A stretch of DNA of 64,000 nt from Streptomyces orinoci. Lineage in GTDB: Bacteria; Actinomycetota; Actinomycetes; Streptomycetales; Streptomycetaceae. Below the pieces are notes generated by a model that ran no database searches, had not been told where the DNA came from, and saw only the letters and a list, made by a program, of their open reading frames with translations. This document shows, piece by piece, positions 1-8,286 of this stretch. Where the stretch lies: contig NZ_PHNC01000009.1 in assembly GCF_003121295.1 (NCBI RefSeq), positions 124,001 through 188,000 on the forward strand, in the 5' to 3' direction. Within the stretch, counting starts at the first letter, position 1. Each line of letters starts with the position of its first letter. The translations under genes and the position numbers were made by a program.

Positions 1-1
1 C

Positions 2-2422
2 CCCATCGACAGCCACCAGGACCTGGCGGCGCTGCGGGAGTCCGGCGCTACGGTCCCGGACCTGGTGCTGGCAGCAGTGCCGGGCCCGGTGGACGCCCTG
101 GGCCCGGCGGACCGCGCGCACCGGCTGACCGGTGCCGTACTCGGCCTGTTGCAGTCCTGGCTGGCGGATGAGAGGTTCGCCTCGGCGCGGCTGGTGGTCG
201 TCACCCAGGGCGCGATGGCCCCGGCCGTGACGGACCCGGCGGCCGCCGCCGTGTGGGGTCTGGTGCGTTCCGCGCAGGCCGAACACCCCGGTCGCTTTGC
301 GCTGTTGGACCTGGACGGTACGGAGGAGTCCCGCGCCGCGGTGCCGTCCGCCCTCGGCCCGGACGAGCCACAGCTGATCATCCGCCGGGGCGTGGTGTCC
401 GCCGCCCGGCTGGTACGGGCCGCGGTGGCCGCCCCGTCCGAGTCCCAGCCCGACGCGGCCGGCACCGTACTCGTCACCGGTGGCACCGGAACGCTGGGTG
501 CCCTGGTGGCCCGGCATCTGGTCGCCGACCGTGGCGTGCGGCATCTGGTGCTCACCAGCAGGCAGGGCACCGCCGCCCCGGGCGCCGCCGGGCTGACCGC
601 CGAACTGGCCGCGCTCGGCGCCTCGGTGACGATCGCCGCGGTCGATGTCGCCGACCGGGACGCGTTGGCGCGGGTCCTGGCCGCCATACCGGACGAGCAT
701 CCGCTGACCGGTGTGGTGCACGCCGCCGGGATCACCGACGACGGGGTGATCGGCTCGCTGACCCCGCAGCGGATGGCCGCGGTGCTGCGTCCCAAGGTGG
801 ACGGGGCCTGGAACCTGCATGAGCTGACCGCCGACGCGGACCTGTCCATGTTCGTACTGTTCTCGTCGCTGGCGGGCACGCTGGGCGGGGCCGGACAGGG
901 CAACTACGCGGCGGCGAACGCGTTTCTGGACGCGCTGGCCCACCAACGGCGGGCGGCCGGCCGTCCCGCGGTCTCCCTGGCCTGGGGCATGTGGGCCCGG
1001 CTCAGCGGCATGACCGAAGGACTCGGCGCGGCCGAACTGCGACGGTTGCGCCGGTCGGGTCTGGGGGCGCTCTCGGACCAGGAGGGTCTGGCGCTCTTCG
1101 ACGCCGCCATCGCCGGCCAGGACGCCACCCTGGTGCCCATGCGGCTCGAACTCGCCGAATCCAGCGGCGACTTGGTGCCGCCGCTGCTGCGAGACCTGGT
1201 ACGGGCCCCGGTGCGCCGTACCCGGCCCGCCGCCGAGGGCGGCACCGGCGGCCTGCGGCGCGCTCTGCTGGAGCTGCCGGAGACCGAGTGGGACCGGTTC
1301 CTCGGTACGGCGGTACGCGACCAGGTGGCCGCGGTACTCGGCCATACCTCCGGGGCGGCGATCGAGGCCGACCAGCCCTTCACCGACCTGGGGTTCGACT
1401 CGCTGGCCGCCATCGAGTTGCGCAACCGGCTGATGGCGGCGGGCGGGTTCCGGCTGTCGGCGACGCTGATCTTCGATCATCCGACGCCGGGCGCGGTCGC
1501 CGCGCACCTGCGCCAACTGCTGGCGGATTCCGGTGTGCAGGACGCCGCCGACCAGGGCGGGAAGCCGACCGGTACCTCGTCCGCTCCGGCGCCGGCCGGG
1601 TCCATCGAGGCCCTGTTCCGCCAGGCATGTGACGCCGGCCAGTACCAGGACGGCGTGGAACTCCTGATGGCGGCGTCCAGGATCCGCCCCGCCTTCGACG
1701 CGGCGGACGGCGCCCGGCACGCCCCGAAACCGGTGCGGCTCTCCCGGGGCCCGGGGCGGCCGTCGCTGGTCTGCTTTGCCGCCCCGGTGGCGCTGTCCAG
1801 CGTCCACCAGTACGCGCGCTTCGCGGCGGCCTTCCAGGGCGTCTGTGATGTCTCGGTGCTGGTGCCCCCCGGCTTCGCCGAAGGGGAGGCACTGCCGCGC
1901 TCGCCCGAAGCTCTCATCGCCGCCCAGGCGGAGGCGGTGCTGGCCTGCGCCGAAGGGGGACCGGTCGCACTGGCCGGGCACTCCTCCGGAGGCTGGCTCG
2001 CCCATGCCGTGGCCGCCCGGCTGGAGAGCCTCGGGGAGAAGCTCGCCGGTGTGGTGCTGCTGGACACCTATCTGCCCGGCAACGACGCCATCCACGGCTT
2101 CGCGTCGGTCTTTATGGACAGCATGTTCGACCGGGAGGGGGTGGTGGACGGAGTGGACTTCACCAGGCTGACCGGCATGGGCGGCTACTTCCGGGTCTTC
2201 GCTGACTGGGAGCCGACCGACCTCCTCGCTCCCACCCTGTTTGTGCGCGCCGGTGAACGGATCGTCAACAAGGACCAGGCCCATGCCCCCGCCATGCAGG
2301 CCACCTGGCAACTGCCGCACACCGCGGTCGAGGTACCGGGGAACCACTGGACGATGATGGAGGAACACGCCGCCTCGGCGGCCCGGCCGGTCCTCGACTG
2401 GCTCGGCCACCCCGCCTCCTGA
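2..2422 (+). CDS. Type I modular polyketide synthase, C-terminal part (KR-ACP-TE), 5' partial
   Basis: This is the end of a modular PKS; the reading frame is open to the left edge, so the start lies outside. Residues are numbered from the first codon at position 2. A ketoreductase structural subdomain (about 20-150) precedes the catalytic KR. The KR has a Rossmann motif GGTGTLG (160-166), a TDD motif near 247 (the second Asp suggests a B-type KR), Ser288/289 and Tyr302. An ACP follows with the phosphopantetheine Ser467 in GFDSL. A type I thioesterase closes the protein with GHSSG (Ser661), Asp688 in LLDTY and His782 in NHW. The protein therefore reduces the last beta-keto group and then releases the chain by cyclisation or hydrolysis. 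It ends in a strong hairpin terminator. The domain calls are firm; the product is unknown because the loading and upstream modules are not in the window. Confidence 0.97.
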   Translation, partial: PIDSHQDLAALRESGATVPDLVLAAVPGPVDALGPADRAHRLTGAVLGLLQSWLADERFASARLVVVTQGAMAPAVTDPAAAAVWGLVRSAQAEHPGRFALLDLDGTEESRAAVPSALGPDEPQLIIRRGVVSAARLVRAAVAAPSESQPDAAGTVLVTGGTGTLGALVARHLVADRGVRHLVLTSRQGTAAPGAAGLTAELAALGASVTIAAVDVADRDALARVLAAIPDEHPLTGVVHAAGITDDGVIGSLTPQRMAAVLRPKVDGAWNLHELTADADLSMFVLFSSLAGTLGGAGQGNYAAANAFLDALAHQRRAAGRPAVSLAWGMWARLSGMTEGLGAAELRRLRRSGLGALSDQEGLALFDAAIAGQDATLVPMRLELAESSGDLVPPLLRDLVRAPVRRTRPAAEGGTGGLRRALLELPETEWDRFLGTAVRDQVAAVLGHTSGAAIEADQPFTDLGFDSLAAIELRNRLMAAGGFRLSATLIFDHPTPGAVAAHLRQLLADSGVQDAADQGGKPTGTSSAPAPAGSIEALFRQACDAGQYQDGVELLMAASRIRPAFDAADGARHAPKPVRLSRGPGRPSLVCFAAPVALSSVHQYARFAAAFQGVCDVSVLVPPGFAEGEALPRSPEALIAAQAEAVLACAEGGPVALAGHSSGGWLAHAVAARLESLGEKLAGVVLLDTYLPGNDAIHGFASVFMDSMFDREGVVDGVDFTRLTGMGGYFRVFADWEPTDLLAPTLFVRAGERIVNKDQAHAPAMQATWQLPHTAVEVPGNHWTMMEEHAASAARPVLDWLGHPAS

Positions 2423-2444
2423 AGGCGCCCGGCCCTGATGAGTG

Positions 2445-2479
2445 CCCCGCCCCGGCATCCATACGATGCCGGGGCGGGG
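2445..2479 (+). terminator. Perfect 15-bp hairpin terminator after the PKS
   Basis: Arms 2445-2459 and 2465-2479 are exactly complementary around a 5-nt loop. The hairpin lies 23 nt after the PKS stop codon. There is no clear T-run, which is normal for terminators in high-GC actinobacteria. Confidence 0.85.
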
Positions 2480-2480
2480 G

Positions 2481-3048
2481 CCATTCAAGAAGCCGGCACC
2501 GCGATGGCCGACGCGCTTTACTAACGCGGCGTTTATCCCTGCGGCCATATTCCATGAATTCCCGCCGTCACCGCCCCATGTGGCATGTGGGGCATATCAC
2601 AGGCGGTGGATGGTGGATGTTCGTACAGGTTATGTCCCAAATCAGTGTGCTGCGCCGGGATGTGATAGCGATTCAGAAGTTGTGGGTGGCGTCCAATCGA
2701 TCTAGTGTGATGACCACTGCAAGACGCTTTCAAGACGCCCCGGTGGCATGTGATATCCATTGATATCGCCTGGGTGCGGCAGGAGTTGCTCACGCGCAGC
2801 CTGCACACGGGGTTTCTTAATTCATGGGGGAATCATGAACGCCGGTCGCTGTCTCTGGTGTGCCGATATCGCGCTTTCCGGACCGGCTGCGAACCGCGAC
2901 ATGCAGTAGCCGCTGCCGGTTGCCTTCGGTGGCATTTCCCTTGCGCGACCGGAACCTCCCCCTCAACCACATGCCCTGCCGCGGTCCTTCGACCCCGCAT
3001 GATTCGCAGGGCCTCTCATACGCGCTGTATCAGCAAACAGGGAGTGTC
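2481..3048 (+). promoter_or_regulatory. Upstream regulatory region of the ccr cassette
   Basis: This 568-bp non-coding region is less GC-rich than its surroundings. A candidate promoter is TTGTGG (2680-2685), a 17-bp spacer and TAGTGT (2703-2708). Further elements are two TGATATC copies exactly 10 bp apart (2751 and 2761), two AAGACGC copies near 2721 and 2732, and a TGGCATGTG motif near 2581 and again near 2744. These spaced repeats look like operator half-sites. The promoter would leave a 5' leader of about 330 nt. All of this was found by eye only. Confidence 0.45.
2835..2909 (+). CDS. Possible 24-residue leader peptide upstream of ccr
   Basis: An ATG at 2835 follows a purine-rich GGGGGA, and the short frame ends at TAG 2907-2909. 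The peptide contains a CLWC motif and resembles no leader known to me. It lies in the long leader between the candidate promoter and ccr, so a regulatory role is possible, but a chance ORF is just as likely. Confidence 0.2.
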   Translation: MNAGRCLWCADIALSGPAANRDMQ

Positions 3049-4374
3049 ATGGATTCCTTGACCGAGGCCGTACTTGCAGGGGCATCCCCCGCCGAACTGC
3101 TGCGGGAGCCGGTGCCGGACTCCTACCTCGCCGCCCACACCCGGGTGGACGACGTCGGGATGTTCGAGGACGTCGCGGACAAGGATGTACGCAAATCGAT
3201 GCGGGTCGGCGAGGTGCCGATGCCCGAACTCGCCCCGGACGAGGTGCTGGTCGCCGTCATGGCGAGCTCCATCAACTACAACACCGTCTGGTCGGCGACG
3301 TTCGAGCCGATGCCCACCTTCAACTTCCTCAAGCGGTACGGCAAGCGCGGCGGCTTCGCCACCCGGCATGACCGTCCGTACCACGTCCTGGGCTCCGACG
3401 GCACCGGCGTGGTGGTCAGGGCGGGCATCGGCGTCAGTCGCTGGAACGTCGGCGACCACGTCATGATGAGCTGCATCCAGGTGGACGACCATGAGCCGGC
3501 CACCCATGCGGACGGCATGCTGGGCGCCGAGCAGCGCGCCTGGGGCTATGAGACCAACTTCGGCGGCCTGGCGCACTACGCGGTCGTCAAGGCGAACCAG
3601 CTGATGGCCAAGCCGGGCCATCTGACCTGGGAGGAAGCGGGAAGCAGCATGCTGACCGCGGCCACCTCGTACCGCATGCTGATCAGTGACAAGGGCGCCC
3701 GCATCAAGCTCGGTGATGTGGTGCTCATCTGGGGCGCCACCGGAGGACTGGGCGCCTTCGCCGTGCAGATGGTCAAGAACGCCGGTGGCATCGCGGTAGG
3801 TGTGGTCAGCTCGGAGGCCAAGGCGCGCCAACTGCGCGAGCTGGGCTGCGATGTGGTTATCAACCGCTCCGAGATCGGGCTCGGCGGCGAACTCACTCCC
3901 GAGCGCACCATCGAGTACGGAAAGCGGCTGGGGCGGATCATCCGCGACCAGGTGGGGGAGGACCCCCATGTCGCCTTCGACTATGTCGGCCGGGCCACCT
4001 TCGGGATATCGGTGTTCGTGGTAAGGCGCGGTGGCACCGTGGTCACCTGCGGCTCCAGCACCGGATACCAGCACGACTACGACAACCGCTATCTGTGGAT
4101 GAACTCCAAGCGCATCCTGGGCAGTCATGGCGCGAACCTGAATGAGCAGGTCGAATGCAGCCGGCTCTTCGGCATCGGCAAGCTCCGGCCGATCGTCTCC
4201 CGGGTGTATCCGCTTGCCGAGGTCGGTGAAGCCACCCGACTGGTGCAGATGAACCAGCACATAGGCAAGGTCGGTGTGCGCTGTCTGGCCCCCGCCGACG
4301 GGCTGGGCGTCACCAACCGCGAACTGCGCGACAAGCTGGGCGAGCGGTATCTGAACCCGCTCCGCGAGAACTGA
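3049..4374 (+). CDS. ccr: Crotonyl-CoA carboxylase/reductase (alkylmalonyl-CoA forming)
   Basis: The family reductively carboxylates 2,3-enoyl-CoA with NADPH and CO2 to give ethyl- or other alkylmalonyl-CoA for polyketide extension. The ATG at 3049 gives 441 residues, the usual family size. An N-terminal GroES-like domain carries the NYN motif (76-78). The Rossmann site is GATGGLG in the middle third. Of the residues known to hold CO2 in the family, Asn (76/78), Glu168 and His360 (GSH) are present, but the Phe just before the Glu is Tyr167. The segment after GSH (GANLNEQ) also differs from classical ethylmalonyl enzymes, so a longer or branched enoyl-CoA substrate is possible. It is the first gene of a three-gene cassette with KSIII and hydroxyacyl-CoA dehydrogenase. 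The family is certain; the exact substrate is inferred. Confidence 0.93.
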   Translation: MDSLTEAVLAGASPAELLREPVPDSYLAAHTRVDDVGMFEDVADKDVRKSMRVGEVPMPELAPDEVLVAVMASSINYNTVWSATFEPMPTFNFLKRYGKRGGFATRHDRPYHVLGSDGTGVVVRAGIGVSRWNVGDHVMMSCIQVDDHEPATHADGMLGAEQRAWGYETNFGGLAHYAVVKANQLMAKPGHLTWEEAGSSMLTAATSYRMLISDKGARIKLGDVVLIWGATGGLGAFAVQMVKNAGGIAVGVVSSEAKARQLRELGCDVVINRSEIGLGGELTPERTIEYGKRLGRIIRDQVGEDPHVAFDYVGRATFGISVFVVRRGGTVVTCGSSTGYQHDYDNRYLWMNSKRILGSHGANLNEQVECSRLFGIGKLRPIVSRVYPLAEVGEATRLVQMNQHIGKVGVRCLAPADGLGVTNRELRDKLGERYLNPLREN

Positions 4375-4428
4375 GCTGTCGAGCACGGGCAGTTGAGCGG
4401 TTTTCATCGACGAAAGGTGCAAGTGCCG

Positions 4429-5427
4429 ATGTCAAGGCAGTCCATTGGAATCCTGGGTACCGGGTCGTATCTGCCCAAGGAGGAAGTCGGCAACGCCGAG
4501 GTCGCGGCCCGGGTGGGGGTGCCCACCGAGTGGATCGAGAACAAGACGCAGATCCTCGGGCGGCGTTACGCCGCACCGGACGAGGCCACGTCCGACCTCG
4601 CGACAAGGGCGGCCGCCGGCGCGCTGGAGCAGGCCGGGACAGCCGCGGAGCGGATCGACTACCTCATCGTCTCCACCTCGACCCCCGACTCCCCGCAACC
4701 GCCCACCGCTTACCATGTGCAGCGGGCGCTGGACGCCCACGCGGCGGCTTGCTTTGACATCAATGTGGTGTGCAGCGGATTCGTCTACGGCCTGGCACTG
4801 GCCCGCAGCCTGGTGGCCCAGCGGCCGGGCAGCCACGCCCTGGTCGTTGGCGCCGATGTCTACTCCAGGATCCTGGACTTCTCCGACCGCAGGACCGCGG
4901 TGCTGCTCGGTGACGGCGCGGGTGCGGCGGTGGTCGGACCGGTCCCCGAGGGGCGTGGCTTCATCGACTTCGAGCTGGGCAGCCGGGGAGACGCGCACCG
5001 GCTTATCCGGGTCGAAGCGGGCGGCAGCCGGCTGCCCGCCTCCGCGGAGACGATCGCCGAGGGCGGCCACTACTTCCGGATGGAGGGCCGGGGCGTCCGG
5101 GACTTTGTGATGGACAATTTCCCCCCGTTCCTGCGGAAGTTCTCCGACCGGACCGGTGTCGCCATCGACCGGATCCAGCACTTCGTGCCCCACCAGCCCA
5201 ATGGCGTGATGCTCTCCGAACTGGTGACACGTGCCGGTCTGGCGGGAGCGCATACCCACCGGACCCTGGAGCGCTACGGCAACACCGGCAGCGCCTCCAT
5301 CCCGGTGACACTGGACGAGGCCAACCGGGCCGGCCGTCTCAAGGACGGAGACCTGGTGCTGCTCGGCGGCTTCGGCGGCGGGATGTCCCTGGGCGTCGGC
5401 CTGATGCACTGGGCGGTGACGGCATGA
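4429..5427 (+). CDS. 3-oxoacyl-ACP synthase III (KSIII, FabH-like)
   Basis: It condenses an acyl-CoA primer with a malonyl thioester, the first carbon-carbon bond in making a short beta-ketoacyl precursor. The protein has 332 residues from ATG 4429, with GAAAGG 11 nt upstream; an in-frame GTG at 4417 is the alternative. The triad is complete: Cys115 in VVCSG, His255 in PHQPN and Asn285 in YGNTG. The stop codon overlaps the start of the next gene (ATGA). Between ccr and a 3-hydroxyacyl-CoA dehydrogenase, its probable job is to build the beta-ketoacyl chain that is reduced, dehydrated and then carboxylated by Ccr. No dehydratase is present in the cassette, so that step would come from elsewhere. 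Confidence 0.92.
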   Translation: MSRQSIGILGTGSYLPKEEVGNAEVAARVGVPTEWIENKTQILGRRYAAPDEATSDLATRAAAGALEQAGTAAERIDYLIVSTSTPDSPQPPTAYHVQRALDAHAAACFDINVVCSGFVYGLALARSLVAQRPGSHALVVGADVYSRILDFSDRRTAVLLGDGAGAAVVGPVPEGRGFIDFELGSRGDAHRLIRVEAGGSRLPASAETIAEGGHYFRMEGRGVRDFVMDNFPPFLRKFSDRTGVAIDRIQHFVPHQPNGVMLSELVTRAGLAGAHTHRTLERYGNTGSASIPVTLDEANRAGRLKDGDLVLLGGFGGGMSLGVGLMHWAVTA

Positions 5428-6290
5428 GCGAGCCGGACATCCGACGGGTCGGCATCGTCGGCTGCGGACTGATGGGCTCGGGCATCGCCGAGGTGTGTGC
5501 CAAGGCCGGACTGGAGGTGACGGTCGCCGTCTCCCGGTCCGCCTCCGCCACCGCGGGCCTGAAGCGGATTCGCGGCTCGCTGGACCGCGCCGTCCACAAG
5601 GGCAAGCTCAGCGAGACGGACCGGGACGCGGCGCTCGGCCGGATCTCGTTCACCGTGGACCTCATCGACCTCGCCGACCGCCAGCTGGTCGTCGAGGCCA
5701 TCAAGGAGGACGAACCGGCCAAGACCGAGCTGTTCAGCACCCTGGACAAGATCGTCGAAGATCCGGACGCGATCCTGGCGTCGAACACCTCCTCCATCCC
5801 CATCATCCGCATCGCCCGCGCCACCAACCGGCCGGAACGCGTGCTGGGCGTCCACTTCTTCAGCCCGGTACCCGTCCTCCCGCTGGTGGAGCTGGTCGGC
5901 TCGCTCCTCACCGACCAGCGGGTCTATGACCGTACCCGGACACTGGTCACCGAGACCCTCGGCAAGCAGGTGATCCGCTCGCCCGACCGGGCCGGGTTCG
6001 TGGTCAACTCCCTGCTCATTCCCTATCTGCTCTCGGCCATCCGGATGGTGGACTCCGGCATGGCTCCCGCCGAGGTCATCGACCAGGGGATGACGGTCGG
6101 CTGTGCGCACCCGGTCGGTCCGCTGAGGCTCGCCGACATGATCGGCCTGGACATCGTGGCCTCGGTCGCCGACGCCCTCTACGAGGAGTACAAGGAACCG
6201 CTTTACGCACCGCCGCCCCTGCTGGTCCGGCTGGTGGAAGCGGGGCTGTTGGGCCGGAAAACCGGCCGGGGGTTCTACACCTACCGCTGA
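5424..6290 (+). CDS. 3-hydroxyacyl-CoA (3-hydroxybutyryl-CoA) dehydrogenase
   Basis: This NAD(P)-dependent enzyme interconverts 3-ketoacyl- and 3-hydroxyacyl-CoA. The 288 residues match the short bacterial Hbd type. The N-terminal Rossmann motif is GCGLMGSG. The SNTSS block and the catalytic HFFSPV block follow, with Ser where many homologues have Asn, and the C-terminal helical dimerisation domain is complete. It overlaps the KSIII gene by 4 bp and ends the operon just before a hairpin. In context it reduces the KSIII product on the way to an enoyl-CoA for Ccr. Confidence 0.93.
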   Translation: MSEPDIRRVGIVGCGLMGSGIAEVCAKAGLEVTVAVSRSASATAGLKRIRGSLDRAVHKGKLSETDRDAALGRISFTVDLIDLADRQLVVEAIKEDEPAKTELFSTLDKIVEDPDAILASNTSSIPIIRIARATNRPERVLGVHFFSPVPVLPLVELVGSLLTDQRVYDRTRTLVTETLGKQVIRSPDRAGFVVNSLLIPYLLSAIRMVDSGMAPAEVIDQGMTVGCAHPVGPLRLADMIGLDIVASVADALYEEYKEPLYAPPPLLVRLVEAGLLGRKTGRGFYTYR

Positions 6291-6317
6291 CGCGTGTGAG
6301 ACATGCACACTCCTGGA

Positions 6318-6345
6318 CCGTAGGGCGGCTGCCGCCGCCCTACGG
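6318..6345 (+). terminator. 12-bp hairpin terminator after the extender-unit cassette
   Basis: Arms 6318-6329 and 6334-6345 are exactly complementary around a 4-nt loop, 27 nt after the dehydrogenase stop codon. The hairpin could also act on the minus-strand remnant that ends at 6375. Confidence 0.75.
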
Positions 6346-6374
6346 CTCCGCGCTTTGGCCGGCGGCTACGAGTG

Positions 6375-6674
6375 TCAGGCCTCGTGCACCAAGCCCGGCG
6401 GGGGCAGCAGATTGGCCGCGCCGGCCTGGAACCCGATCAGCGAAAGGTGGCTGTGCGCATCGACAAAACCGGGCAGCAGCGCCCGTCCGTACAGGTTGGC
6501 CGTCCGGGTGCCTTCATCGGCCAGATCCAGCACATGGGCCAGGTCGCCGACGGCGGCGATCCGGCCGTCCTTGACGGCCACCGCCTCGGCCGTGGGCCGG
6601 GCGTCGTCAACGGTCACGATGTCGCCGCCGAAGCAGATCGGATCCACTGCCCCGATCGGACCGGATCCCGCCAT
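6375..6674 (-). pseudogene. Truncated YtcJ-like amidohydrolase (N-terminal fragment)
   Basis: Only 99 residues remain. They match the beginning of metal-dependent amidohydrolases of the YtcJ/imidazolonepropionase-like group: FGGDIVTVDDARP, AVKDGRIAAVGD and the metal-binding FVDAHSHL motif. Family members run to about 500 residues, so the rest of the barrel is missing and the frame stops shortly after the first metal motif. No other piece of the gene was seen nearby. It is read as a deletion remnant beside the PKS boundary. Confidence 0.65.
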
Positions 6675-7317
6675 GGGCCCCACCCGACAGGCAGGTTGTG
6701 TGGATGGAGTTCTCTTTCCGGCACCGTGACCGCCGCGGGTACCCGTCGGCGGGCCGCCCCAGCAGTCTGCCCGTGTGCGTATCGAAGGGAAACGGCCGAG
6801 GCCGGTCCCATGGCCGGATGCCGCCGGCCACAAGCGGTTTACGGCCAAGGCGCGGGAAACCATGGGAGTGTGGCCGGCCGCCAGCCCATACTGGGGTCCG
6901 CCGGAGACCGCCCCGCCCTCTGATGCGGGCAGCCGGCCGGCAGCCCGGTGTAACTGCCCTCGTCACCACGTGGGTTGGACACCTGGCGGTTTCTGTTCGC
7001 TGCCTTGCTCGTCGGTTTGAACGCCGAGCGCTTTGCCATGTACATATCTCGCCGTGCCTCGAACGTCGGGCGATGTGCTGCCCTCGTCGCGTCGGCACGG
7101 AACTTCCGCAACCTCCCGCCGCCGCCTATGAGAGAGACGCCTTCCCGTGCCCTTATCCGTTGACGATCTCCTGGAACACTTCCCGGACGAATAGCCGTTC
7201 CGGCTTCCGGTGATCCGAAATCGCCGACTCGCATCCCCGATCACCGCGAAGACACAGAGTCGCCCAGCGCGCCGCGCGTTCGGCCAGTTCAGCGCTGCGT
7301 TCCCCCAAAGGAGCGCC
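6675..7317. other. 643-bp stretch without a recognisable gene
   Basis: Overlapping frames on both strands are open here, as expected from high GC, but none shows family motifs or a convincing ribosome binding site. The last part carries a strong AAAGGAG site that belongs to the next small gene. Confidence 0.4.
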
Positions 7318-7766
7318 ATGTCAGGCCACTTCATCCTCAGCAACATATCCACGATCGAAATGAACGATGCCCTCGCACACGGCGCCACCTGGAGCCCCCC
7401 CAGCACGCCGCCATCGGATGGACCGACGCCTCCCGGAGGTTGTTGAGCCAGGCGCTCAACAACCAGGCCATTCCCAACCGCAATGGCCTCCCGCCCCACC
7501 GCTACCTCTCGTTCGACCAGGCGGGAAACCCCAACAAGGACCGGACGGCCGAATTCCTCCGTACCACCAGGGCCTCGTGGGTGGACCAGAACAGGCTGCG
7601 CAGGCCCACCGGGGCCGGCCTGGGCTTGAAGGAGCTGTGCCAGAAGGCCCGGGACGCCTGGTCCCGCAACAAGCTCAACGAGGCGTTGGTGGAGCAATTC
7701 CTGGACCCCCAGGCCGCGCGGGTGACGATCGAGATCTACCACCTGGACGGGCATGAGATGAGTTGA
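7318..7766 (+). pseudogene. Small hypothetical protein gene interrupted at a C7 run (frameshift or -1 slip)
   Basis: An ATG at 7318 with a strong AAAGGAG site opens a frame that stops at 7446. A second frame continues from about 7401 to 7766 with natural-looking protein. The two join exactly if the ribosome slips back one base on the seven C residues at 7395-7401: the frame then reads ...ATWSPP-QHAAIGWTDASRR... The joined product has about 149 residues, is polar, and ends in IEIYHLDGHEMS. I do not recognise the family. The break may be a real indel, a homopolymer sequencing error, or programmed -1 frameshifting. Confidence 0.6.
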
Positions 7767-8245
7767 CCCTCGCGGAGGCGCGACGCCACCGGTCTCGCCA
7801 TGGCGGCGGTCGCCGGGGTGGGGGGCCAGGTACTACGGACGCGGCAGTCCGGTCTGGTGACGAATCCGGTGAACCGCCACGCGCCGGAACCTGAAGGGAC
7901 CTGGACGCTCGGACGGCTCTGAGTCGGCCTACTGCGGCGCCGTGCCGCCACCTGTTACGACAGCCGCTCCCCGCGTGCCATTCCCAGTGGCTCATCCGGG
8001 GGGGAGGGGGGCGGCTGCGGCCAGTTCCCCTCGGCAGTCGCCACCGCCCCCTAATCGCCTACGCACTTCGGCACACCGCATGTCACCGTACGGGTGACGG
8101 GAACATCCCAGATCAGCGCAGGGATCGAAACTCCCACGACGGCCTTGTCAGCCACTCTCGGAGCGTTCGCTTCTGCAGACCGCCTCGTCGGCGGGCTTCA
8201 GGGCCGGGCGCGGCACTCCCCGGCCCACGGTCTGTCCGCTGGTGC
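7767..8245. other. 479-bp stretch without a recognisable gene
   Basis: No frame here shows conserved motifs. The stretch lies between the end of the frameshifted small gene and the terminator of the convergent transglutaminase gene. Confidence 0.4.
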
Positions 8246-8278
8246 GGTAGGGGGGCCGGGCAGCCCGGTCCCCCTACC
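8246..8278 (-). terminator. 15-bp hairpin terminator after the transglutaminase gene
   Basis: Arms 8246-8260 and 8264-8278 pair over 15 positions with a single G-T wobble and a 3-nt loop. It begins 8 nt downstream of the transglutaminase stop codon, reading on the minus strand. Confidence 0.8.
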
Positions 8279-8286
8279 CTGTTCTG

